In this document: piece after piece, positions 47,001 through 59,000 of the stretch
Position numbering within the stretch: position 1 is the stretch's first letter
How the letters are laid out: every line of letters starts with the position of its first letter
DNA from: Ciona intestinalis
Taxonomy: Eukaryota > Chordata > Ascidiacea > Phlebobranchia > Cionidae
Length of the DNA: 64,000 nt
NCBI RefSeq assembly: GCF_000224145.3
Contig: NC_020167.2
Location: 1,912,113-1,976,112, forward strand
Reading direction: 5' to 3'
The notes under the pieces: generated by a model
What the model saw: only the letters and a program-made list of their open reading frames with translations
Told to the model about the DNA's origin: nothing
The model's database searches: none
Made by a program: the position numbers and the translations under genes

Positions 47001-50000
47001 ATACGGGTCAACAGGTTCGAGAATGTTTTCAGCCGCTGCTTTCACTTGTTACATTTTTTCACTCTTAAAAATCTTGTTTCGGTCAAAATTGTGTTCAAAA
47101 TAAAAAAAAAAACGTAAAAATGGTTTTCATTTATTTTTTGAACTTTAGGTTGCAGTAAATGGATGCTTTTAATTTTTCAATAATTCACTAAGATATGAAA
47201 AATACATCTTACCTTTAAAAATTAAACGGCCAAAGCTTTATAGCGATTCTGTGTGTTCGGTAATGTAGGTTACACTGAATTGGTCTTTCTAACTTCTCTA
47301 TACTCCGTTTTACGTCACTCTATACAAATGCATTTATTAGTGACATCAAGCCTCACGCTGGGAGCCGTATTGTGCGCTGGGCATTCAATTACTTTTCATG
47401 CGGCATGAGCCGGGTTTAAATATAATGCGCGCGATTGAATGGGTTTTAATAAATCCCGCAATTGCACTAGTTCCTTACACCAGTGAACTTTGTAGCCTGG
47501 TAAGTTAATAACCGGCTCGATTTATATGCTAAACGCTTTTAGTCAGAAAGACATGAATTACTTTTTAATTTATTGAATGATTCACAGTTTTCTGACAACT
47601 CCGCGCTTATCTCTTCGATCAATATTTATAGGAAATATTTTTACGTTTTGCCCGTATGTATATGCGATTCCTGTGCCAAACGCCTTCATGTGGCATGGTG
47701 ACCATATTCGGGCATTTTCGTTGTTATGACAACAGGCAAGTTGAAGAGTCACGTGTCACCTTGTGCAGCTGATTCAGCGTGCCTGATAACAGAGCGGCAA
47801 TACCAACAGCAATGCTGACCAAGCTGTGTTTACCCCAAGCCCGAGTTAATTAAACATTCGCTCTAACCTACCACCTTTGTCAATGTGCAAAGTTGGCTTT
47901 TGTTGTATACCGAGATATGGTTAGTTGTAGTAGCATAGCAAAAGTTACCAACAGCGCCAAGTGCTTCCGTTTGCTTTGTCACTTGTTGTCCCGTTGTCAC
48001 CGGCAAACCAACTTAAATGTTTAAACTGGTCAAAGAGAAATATGTTTACCCGGCTCGTGATAAGACGAGTGGCTTCACTCAATTTAGGTTTCATCCAACC
48101 GCGCACAAGTTTTTGGTTTATATCGTCGGCCTGGCTACAAGTCTCTCTGAAATCCGTGACATCAGAGCGTATAGATTCCTATTAATTCTCCGTAGTTCAT
48201 GGGAGAATTGTCGAGCACACGTTAACCTACGTCAAGTGTCACATTACCATGGTTTATTGTCAGCATTTGTGAATAATCAATATTTTGTAAATTGAAGATT
48301 TTTATAGCCGACTTAAATATTTACACGAAATCACATGCTTACAGTTTGCTGAAAATGCAGAAACTAACCAGGCCTAAAGTAAGACATATTACTTTGTGAA
48401 ATGCGTCGTTCAACAAATTGGTTCGAAGTATTGGAAACTTGACTTGTCTTAGCAGTATTAAGCTCAGATAGTGGTTAGTGTTTGCTTTATGCGCGATCAG
48501 TCGAATGTGTATACAGTGCAAGCGTGCCACGAAACACACTGGCCGAATAATCCCATGGTAATCCGAACCCAGATATCGGATTAATATGGGCCACTGTGGC
48601 ATAAACAAAACTGGCCTATTTGGCCCCCATGCCGTTGCAATACATGCCGGACACTTGAAAGACAAAGCTCCCGCTGACCGACGACCGAGATCTGTTTCTT
48701 CAGTTATCATGGGTTGTTTGCCAAAGACCAGATGCTCAAATTTGATTTCCATCACAACAGCCTAGTTTGCATGAGATGTCAGTTTATAGCAAACGGTTTC
48801 GCGGGTCAGTTAAGTTGTGTACGGCGTGCAAGGCCCATCCGCTGGCGGCATTCAACAATTTGGCCCACATAAAAAGTGCACTTGTTTTTTTACAGTAACT
48901 TATGAAAATATTTTGATGTTTTCGAGCTAATTCGTGTCCGCAATTTGCACGGTGGTTAAATAAAATGACAGCAGGTTGGGCGGGTTTTCTAATTTCACGC
49001 GAATTGTTTTGTTTTGCACCACGCTGCTAGCACGCAAAGCATTTATCTCCCACGACTTCTCAGTATATCATCAGTAGATCGCTCATTACGGTATCATGGC
49101 CATCACCGAACAAGCTTTCATCTCAATTCTTTATTGAATTTCAGCGGCTTTTGGCAGACGTCTTAAAATGGCCAAAGGTTAATTCATTCTCGTAAATATT
49201 ATTTCAGTTTCTGCAGACCGTTTATGATATTGAAAAACGATATATCTAGGAATTATGTATCACCCTGTATACGGTACTTTGTTTCGAATTAACGACGTAT
49301 TTTTAAGAATGCGGTAGAAAACGCTAATGTGGTATGCTTGGACGCTCACAAAGCGTCGTATTAAATAGGAGTTTTTATAATATAGCCATGACATACATAG
49401 ATGCTCAATTACCTATAAGTAACACTTGAGACAGATTATGCCCGCTTTACACATATATTTGCATTTGATTTAGTTGATTCTTGCTATTCATACCCGTTCA
49501 TGTGTACATAAGCACGTATTTAAAAACACGACGCTTCGAGCAAGCCGTAGAAAGTCGCATTTTCCACTTGGCAAGGTTCCGCTTATTGAACGGATGTCAC
49601 AAAGTCAACTTGTCACCTTTCGCAAGTCATTTCTCTGAAAAACACATCTTCGGCTTTACAGCTCATTACCTTTCGAAACAGTCTGAAATTGTTTTGATCT
49701 TGTTTTCCACGTGTAACAACGCTGTTCTGTTCAAAACAAACTTTATTACATCAGTCCTTATATACATGAAAGGCGAGGAGTAATTATAGGCGTGAGGAGT
49801 GACACCATTTGTACAAATTGTGTTTGCGCATACCTGAATCAGTTCAGAAGATAATGTCAGAATGTGGAAAACATGTATAGCATTTTTAGCATGGCATTTG
49901 AATTAAGAGGCGCCCATTTACTTACGTACATGAGTAAATTCACGCCGATTGGCGTAATATTATTATCGAACGAAATCTAACGTTATCGGATTTATTTTCC

Positions 50001-53000
50001 GCCTACCGGGAATTGTGCTTTCATTTGCTAATCGAAATACATTTTCGTGTCCTGATAGCATACGTAAGTGACGTCATAACGCAGCGATATGACGCAATCC
50101 AGCGCTTTTATTGACCAAAAGAAACTGTAATCTTCTCGTGACGTTTGTATATACCATACACCAAAGCTAGAATGATTTGTTTTGTTTACATTCCGTTGTT
50201 TCTAAACACATACGTGTGTTGGTATACGCTTACCAGTTCAACCATAATTTGTTCCAATATATTTTGAAACATTACTGTCAGAGCAGTGTAACATGATCGG
50301 TATTTCTTTAATGCGAATTTTGGTTTTTGGTCTTGGAACATTGAAAAGCAGCAGTTAGTATATACGTTGCATACGTTGATGACCAAGGACACCGGTAACA
50401 AAATACGAAAACGAGCGCTAATTTTGATTAGAACTCGGATAAGAACTAATCGCCTTCCCTGGGCCAAGTGGTGGTGTAGCTGTCAATGCGCCACTCTGAC
50501 CGTTTATGGGCATGCGTCGTCTTAAAACGCCAACAAAACTGACGACCCTCCGACTCATACTGTCGCTAAATGGCTATTAGATCAACAGTGATCTGTGGTT
50601 AGGTAAACTGTAAATATTTTGCACCCAATTACTGGGAAGAAATATTATTTATATGGCTTGTTTTACATTGGATAAAGTAAAAGAAACAGGTCGGGTTTTG
50701 AAAAGAAAAAATGTATAATGACTGGGTGTGAGTGTATTGCGCATATTGTCTGAGTAGACTAAGTAATCCAAAGACAGCGGATTATACGAAGCGTGGACAA
50801 ACAATCTCTCCGGAATCCTCATTTTCTGCGGTGTCCATGATCCGTTACGACGCAAGCTTTACGATTTGTGACGACATTTGACGATTTTAAAATACTTGGT
50901 TTTTTTTTCCAATAATGTCGGTGACGACTACCACGAATTGGGGGTGTTTGATCACCCACCCGTGCCCCTATGTACGTCATCCGTGGAACGTCACAATGAA
51001 CTAATGTTCGTCACAATACTGAAACAGTAGCGTCACAATCGTGCGACCATCTTTAGAAATTTGTGAAAACATCGTAGAAATCCTGGTATAACCACGTTTT
51101 TTTCGTTTAAATGCGATTCCTATCTCATGCACACAAAAGACGCACAACGAAGATAAAAAGTACCGATTTTTCTTAACTCGGTTCTTGTGAATGTGTGGCG
51201 GTTACAGCTTATGCTTAGTTCGCTCCTCAAGCCCAAGCGAACCATGTTGTTACAGCATTACATTCCACAACCTTGTAAACCTGCGTCGCTATGACAGCGT
51301 GTACGTCTCTTGCATAGCAACGTCCAAGCTGATTTGACACCACACTGCGTCATACATGTATTTTTTAATCGAAACCTACGTATAGATCGTTTTAAACGAA
51401 ATTTATTTACAATCTTAACCAGCGTTTCATATAGGAATGTTTGGGTAGTGGTATTTTATAACCGACTGAAAGGGAGAAATATGCTGCGTATGTTTTTAAT
51501 ACGATTTATTGACGTATTTAGAAAAGTCCAGCTTTATAGCGTTGGTGAAATAAGTACCTTCTTCTATAAAAACGTGTGTGTAATAGCGGCTGTTTGCTCT
51601 TTACATTGTCATCGGGTTGTATCACTCCAACAACAATCACGTAATTCCAATTCTACAAAGCGGCGACAATTAGCACTCAGCACTATCACCTCGTAAGCCG
51701 AACCTGTTCAAATCCGGTTCTTGTCGGCTCGATTCAAGTCTAGTGCAGGTGATGAGGTACATGGCTACAGACGGATTAATTGTCGCATCCCTTGACGGTG
51801 CAATCAGTTGAAATTCTAGCACCTAATTTGAGAAGGGACCGAAACAGGTGCTATCCTCTTGCCCCGTTCACGGCGACCATGACCCCTATATAGCAACTGA
51901 TGTCTAGTTCGCGAATAGCAAATGAGCGTGACTCCTGTTTTAGCCACGTGTGCCAGACGCGTTCTGCCGACGAACTCAGGACAGAGGAATGCGAAACAGA
52001 TATTTGATGCTTCCCACCATTACTGACTCACAGAGCGTACTTCCATAATGATTTGAATTAAAACACCCCCGTTTCTTATCAGTGTGAATGTCGTGATTTC
52101 CCGAAAATCGTAATAATGAAATCGGTTTCACAACCGCATGTTTCACAAACGCTCAACCCAACTATTTCATAAACAGATTTTACGAGTATATAGCGCTACC
52201 GAAACAATGTAGATGGAATGTTACACGTTCAAATATAAAAACGTCATTTGGAAACAATCAGCGCCGTTCAAAGCCACACTATCTGATTCGAGTCTCTCGA
52301 CTTAATTTCAATGTTTTGCTAAAAATAAACAACGCTGTGTGGAATACGACGTTTCATTGTCAGTGTGCTCGGCAGCGTCGGGTGTTCCGGATATATTTAT
52401 TTCGTTAATCCCTTGCCCGGCATTTCGGCTAAGCGCTTTAGGCAATCGTGGAACTGATAAACTCGAAAGCGACGCCGTAGCATCCGTGCTCATGTTAAAT
52501 AATTCGTGGCATTTTGGTCGCACTGTGACGCACTTGACCGCCGACCCAAAACAAACTTGTCTTGGTAGCGTGACGTCAGGGATTGGTTATATTCTCGGCG
52601 TAACTGGCTTTGAATAGATGGCAATCAGGGATCGTGTATATACTGTATAGTGCCTGGCTTTTCTATTAAACTGGCTGGTATTGACGTATTGGAACGTACA
52701 CAACGACCACACAACGCACAGAATTAAGGGGGAAACGTAAAGGTCACTGCTTTCCAAGCGACTCCTTATAAGAGCTAAATAGGAATTGGAATTACTTGTA
52801 ACTCCAGCCCTTTCTAATTTCGTTTGAACTTATTAAAGGTCAATAACAATCGAAAGGCTGTAGATGAGCGTACGAGCTTTGTCCCAGGCCGAACTAGCTA
52901 ATTTGTTGTTGCTTATTTAGCTTGGTTTCTTGTTCAGTTGGCTATTTTGGTTTCGCTTGCTTTCTCTTTCTATTATCAGACAAATTAAACAAGCTTCCGT

Positions 53001-56000
53001 CAGGCGTGACCATATACGCACAATGAAACATGCACAGTCGATATTTATAGACAAGCTGGTTCGGTCAGAACTAATCAATTTAAATTGCGTTAAGTGCGTT
53101 CCAATTTGAATATTTGACACAAATAGGCGTGTAGTGTCTGGACGGCGCGTCTTTTCATCAATAATAGTCATTCTGACACTGGAATTTACATCGAAAATAA
53201 AAGTATTTATCTGTACGTTACAGCAATAGTAAAATTTCTCTTTGCCATACCGTGAATGGATAAATTAAAATACGCGTATGAATATTGGCGTATTAACATA
53301 TAGATCCGGTTATCATCGGTCGTATATGGTCCGACTGCACGAATGTGACGACAGATATCATGTGAGAGATGACAGGTAGTTTTCACCATGGTGAATCCAA
53401 CCTGCTGACAGCCGCAATAAATAAATCTACGCGCAGTAGATTTGATGATATCTTCGAGTGCCGACGTTTGACAGAGGAAGAATATAACCACCTGTGCCTA
53501 CCGGTTTAGACCGGTGGTAACTGGTTCCCCCTTGACAGTGTTGATTGTTTGCACAGCAGGGGTAACGCTGTTCTCCATTCATTTGAAATAGAACTAAAAC
53601 ACCTGATGCAAATTTTCCCACCAATTGTACTACACCAGCAATGGGTATACGCTGTAAAAGGTTCCCAAGTGACAACCTTGATAATTAAACCTGTGTTTAA
53701 CAACTGTAAGCCATCAACGGTACGCTTTCTTTTACGATCCTTTATTGGTGCGAACCTATCTCGTTCTTGTCGTGAGCAGAAGTTGCGTCCTTTGTTTTAC
53801 GACGTCCTGGAGCTCTGTTGACAACGAACAACCATCGTTCGAGGTCAAATACACGTCGTAGCATGGTTATAGATGGTTATAGATGTACTTGGAAGCTTAG
53901 GCGAACAAAACACACGGTTTGTTGCAAGATTGATCACGTGGGCCGGTCTTTCCCACCGTCGTAAGGCCAGTCAGGGCAACCAATCAGAAAAAAAGTTTTG
54001 ACACATCATTGTCGTATCCGTTTTCGTATTTAACGTATCGGTACCACTGATTCACGTCCTATGTGCGTAAGTTGTATGGACAGGAGAAGCGATACTTGGC
54101 GGTTTTATGTACGCTGACTGTATGTTTGGATAAATAATCATTCCCCGTACTATGTGCGATGGTGCGGCCTGTCGCGAATACAGTTGCTTGCGACGTTACA
54201 TTCACCACTTTCTATACCATGTTGCGAAATACGGCACCATATTAACGATGGCGTAAGTGAAGTCACATCCTATCCTGTCGTTATCACGCGCTCGATGCCG
54301 TCCGCTGACCCGCTAACGAAGCAAATTAAGTGGCTTTTAAAGATTTACGAGGTCTCTGAGCTGCGAGGCTCGAATGCACGAGGGAGCGGCATATATCGGT
54401 CGCCATTTCCCGGATGACGATGACAACTAGCGCCGACACGATCGCAGCCTAGTTTACGTTCTGCTGCCAACTGCTCTGCCGCCCCGAATTCAGCATCGGT
54501 TGGATTTGTTGCGATTTTAATTCAAGTAAGATCAACGAGTCGGTTATCAGATATCGATACCAATTGATCAAGATTTCTGTACTGTTGTTTTGTGCGGGCG
54601 CTGTGCCAGTAATTGTCTGTGTGTCCGGTGTGTGAACGAGGGCCGATCGGAGATTGTACGGAGATATAATTGAAGACTTTTTGAACAAGTTTCCTGTTTG
54701 TCCTCTTTCAGTTTCGTACATTCTAATTTAGACATCAATATCATGTTGTAACAACTGCCATGTTATTCAGTATATACGTTGATGCAGCGTCATGTACCGA
54801 TAAAGCGTTTTCCATCGCAACTTTGTTTTGCTATATATCTTCACGCGACAGCATGAGAACGTACGTGTCCCTTCACTCAGCTCACGAAGCGTTCAGTTTA
54901 GAAGTAAATTCTAATTCTGACCATAGAGTATATCTCCCGATCACTGCAACCCTTGTTCAATCATACCCTGTCGTGGTGTAAACCCAGACTTAGCGCTCTA
55001 AATAGAATCAAAGTTTGTAATAGTCTCTCCGTGTCAACAAATATTGGTATCTGCTTCTGGTAAAGCCGGGGCTCGCGTTTACATTGGAACTGTTACACGG
55101 TTCTATACGACAAGTCGTAGTTCGTCTTGGTTTCCAATGCGTGTTACTTGTGTTTTCGAACATTGCGTGTCAGCCTTATCATGAGTAAAATACAACCTGA
55201 CTTAACATGATCTCGGCAAATATTTTTTCTTGTCCAGCTTCCGCTGCCTCAGTCGAAAAATAGAACCATATCGAATGACATTGTTTGTCTTTGGTTTGTT
55301 CAAAGACGTTTTATTGACAAGAATATAATAAACAATCGTTAGGCTAACTACTCACTCTGTGCACACGCGGCAGGCACGCTGACTCAGCTTCACCGAAGAA
55401 TTATTAGCCCAGCCTTTGTCCAGTGATTGGACGCACTCTCGTCCCCTTTCCCATGCCATCCAGCTGTACCTAACTCAAATACGGTTTCCGTGCGCAGCGT
55501 GGGATTTTAGACCGTTTTAGGGGACTCCCCGCTACCTACGGTTCGTCATCAGCGCCGGAAACTGAATTTTTGTTGAGAAAAAAAGTTCCATAATAGGCTC
55601 TGGTTCCTAGTAATAGCAGCACCAGCGGTTTAGCTTTGATATTTCTAACCGCGTTTAAAGTAAAACCAAAACCCTAGAATGCGTCACGGGAAACAGATGT
55701 AAAATTCGATCTACGGTTGGAACACAAACAACAGTTCGTTCCGGTCCGCTCCACTAGGGTAAAATTAGCAAAAACACAGAGGCAATAACAACAACCGCAA
55801 CCTTTGATCTTCGAAGCGAGTCATTTTCTACAACAGGATACGAATGTTTATTAGTTTTGCGGCCAAAGCGTCAGCGTGAATGATTTATAGCGCATGCATG
55901 GAAGTAACAGACTTCAGCATTATACTGATACTGTTCAATTGATTATGTGTTGTTTGTTCAATCGCCTCCCTCCAGTCAACGAATTAATTGTATCAAAACA

Positions 56001-59000
56001 CTGTGTAACTTCAATTGGCGATTATTTCGAATGGGTATCAGTCTCTTGCAGGATCTACGCTTGCTTTGTTTGCCAAAGCGCGAACGATTGTTTTCGTTTG
56101 AGCCTTCTCTCGCCGCGGCGTTGGAAGTCGATTCAAAAAAAGAGAGCGGCGTTCGGCGCCTTCTTCTTGCCCTCTTTATGAGCGATGTCTGAAGCGGATT
56201 TTGTTATACCAGTTGTTTCGTAGCTGAGGGCAGGCGCGTGCATTGCAGTTCAGTAGGATCATAAATATTTCGTTAGTTCAATACGTGACCGACTATGTCA
56301 ATTAAGAACGCAGTATAGTGAACGCAATGGGTTTTTACCTTAATAAGTTACGTTCCCAAAGCGGAAATAGTAATTCGTGACGTTAGTTAAAGTGAGGTAA
56401 AGGACAGAAACCCAAAATCCGGTCACTGAGTGTCGAATGTCTGTCATACTAGGAAAGTGTATGCTGGACTTTTATGACATTTTCATCAAAATACGTGACT
56501 GCGTAGTTTTTGCGCGTACTTAATTCCGCACAGACAAGTCAATCAGTTTAGTAGTCACAGTAGCTGTTATATTTCAGGCGACCTAACGAGCAGGTGCGTT
56601 TGGTACAATTAATTTGTAGGGTGCGAATTCTTTTGTATATATCAGTCGTTAAATCTGTTGTTCGTTTCATTCAGCGATACATTACCAAGCGAATTGATTT
56701 TGATTTGAATTTGTATTTACTGTGGAGTATGCCTTCAGCTACCGCTATACCAGAGCGGTTCTTGTATAACAGAAGAAGCTGCGAAGGAGCAATTCGCCGT
56801 GGAGCTATTACTAAAGCAGAACTCAACATGAACCACAGAAGTGTCCAGAGCGATCCTGGAATAAGCCTGGACGACCTGAGAAGGTCAGGGGTGCTTCATC
56901 ACCTAGTAGCGCGCGTAGAGCCAAAAGCAGTTGTACTGCGCCGAACGCTGGCCGACATCGGCGCCGTCGCCAAAGCGGGCGCGGGGATTCAGGGCTCTAT
57001 TACCGGCAGACCATTTATCCCTTCCGGGTACGGAATACACCCGGCGATGCGACATATCCTCGACCAGGATATAGGCGATTATTATTATTCACCTTGCCCG
57101 GCAGTTCGTCGACGACAACAACAGAACCGAAGAACTTACGTACTCGACTCACAAGTCCTTGATCATCGTCAAACAGACAAGGTCAAGAGCACTTCACTGT
57201 CCTCTTCCGCTACCAGTCTTTATTCCGAGGATGACTCCAGGTCATCCGCATCACCCCTTCAGTCAATTTCCTCTTGCCGAAGCTCCTGCAGCTTCTTCCA
57301 AACGGAAGAGTCGGAGTCTTTCGAGGAAGAAAATGAGATGAACAATAACAACGAGGAGAAAGATGAGAGTGAAGGAATTGTTAAGATCGATGGAAACATC
57401 CTCGTCGTCAACCTCCGGGACTTTAAACTTTCAAACTCCGAAAATGAGGAGAGACAAGAAGAGGATTCATTCGTAGTTGCACCGGAGGACCATGCAGAAT
57501 CCTGCTGTAGCACGTGCTGCTCATGCGTTAAGGTTTGTTCAAGGCCTGTCGGACTTCTACGTTCAAAGTTCCCGTCAGCCGTTCTCCTTTTAAATAGTTT
57601 AACGAGAAATCGTGTAAGACACAGCCCATAAATGATCTACGATTAGCTTTTATTTAAGGCGTGTAGAATCAACGCCTTTTCGTTGACGATGAGCTGTTGG
57701 GTTTGAAAAGAGCACGAAACGCCGTAGGGTCTGAGCTGCGAAGCTTCTGATTCGTTTCGATGCATTATGTTTTCGCAATGGCGGTCGTGATACTTATGTA
57801 AACATACTGATGTTTGAAGAGAGGCACGTGTTGAAACATGTAATATATAAGGAATTATGGGGGTAATGTGTTGCGAGACTGATCGCAATTATCTGTAATC
57901 AAGCACCAATCTTACATAAATGTCTTGTTTATATTTCGGCGCTACCGAAGTACTTATAATTCTACAGTTGGTTGACAGCGTGTCTGGTACCCTGCTAGAT
58001 AGTTAACTTGCTGTCTGTATTGCTTCAAAACGACAGATAAACGGTCTTCGCATGTCTTTTATCGTATGTAGTTCTTCTGTTTGCACAAGGCTAATAATCG
58101 CAGTTCTAAGCTGCCCAGGCGACTAATTGTCGATAGTAAAGTTTTCCAAACAAGGTCCTGGGTCTATTTTAATTGTCTCACGCACCTACATGGCTCCGAC
58201 CATGTGTTTGGACGTCACTAGATGCAATTAAAGGCGATTTAAATCGGATTTACGGCTCTTTTAAACTTCAAGGACAATTGTGGGGAAAACCTTGAAGAAC
58301 ACATCAGTCTGTTGACTTGTTTACGCTTAGGAGACAGACCCAAGTTTGCAGCATCGACCCTTAGATACAAAACAAAGCAATAAAACAAATCTACGATCGC
58401 CAACAAAGGGTAGAACGCTCTGTAGCAACGTTTTACGACGTAAACTGTTTAATCACGAGGAAACAGCAGCAAAATGACCCAAATTATGATGATTATTGGG
58501 GATTGTCGAGGCCTGTGTCGCATACCATGCTGTGGCAGTGTGACCCGAATAAGACTGCTTGTATCGATCAGTTGTTTCGGTCGAAATACCGTCTTGCATT
58601 TTGACAGGAAACATTAATTCTCTGGCCAGGCTGTTTCGACTAAATATCTTGTTTGCTATAAGCATCATAAACGCACTATTTAGCTGGATTGGCAGGGCAG
58701 CTGTTTCCTGATGTAATATTACATTTCTTATGCAACTCAGTTAGCATTTAAGTGGTTTTATGTTGGTCAAAATACTGTTACTTTGTTTTGACAGCACGGT
58801 GTATGGCACGCTCCCTTGCTTTGTGGCGACATGTAGTTTGCGATTACACTTAAGTGATTAGTAGCTTATGTGATGACAACGCTTTTTATGTTTTTATTGT
58901 GATTTTCGCGCCGACGAATCCTGCAGCGCACCACGGCGTCAGAGTTTATAAGTCTCGTCGCCACCAATGTACCGCCGGCGAAACATGTACATTTTTATGA

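Larger units (their letters stand above)
41446..56577 (+). other. Very long intron between SAM and the third promoter
   Basis: About 15 kb with one MITE copy, one gap and many short open frames on both strands (longest about 138 codons on the minus strand at 48755-48339), none of which I recognise. Repeat density is low compared with the left 44 kb. Regulatory DNA is likely, but I can identify no specific element. Confidence 0.5.

Noticed and set aside
48339..48755. 138-codon minus-strand frame
   Set aside because: Longest unexplained frame in the long intron, but it has no family resemblance, no clear start context and no splice-linked neighbours; within chance expectation for a 15-kb stretch.
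51700..51725. tRNA B-box-like GTTCAAATCC
   Set aside because: No A-box, no acceptor or anticodon stem can be formed around it.
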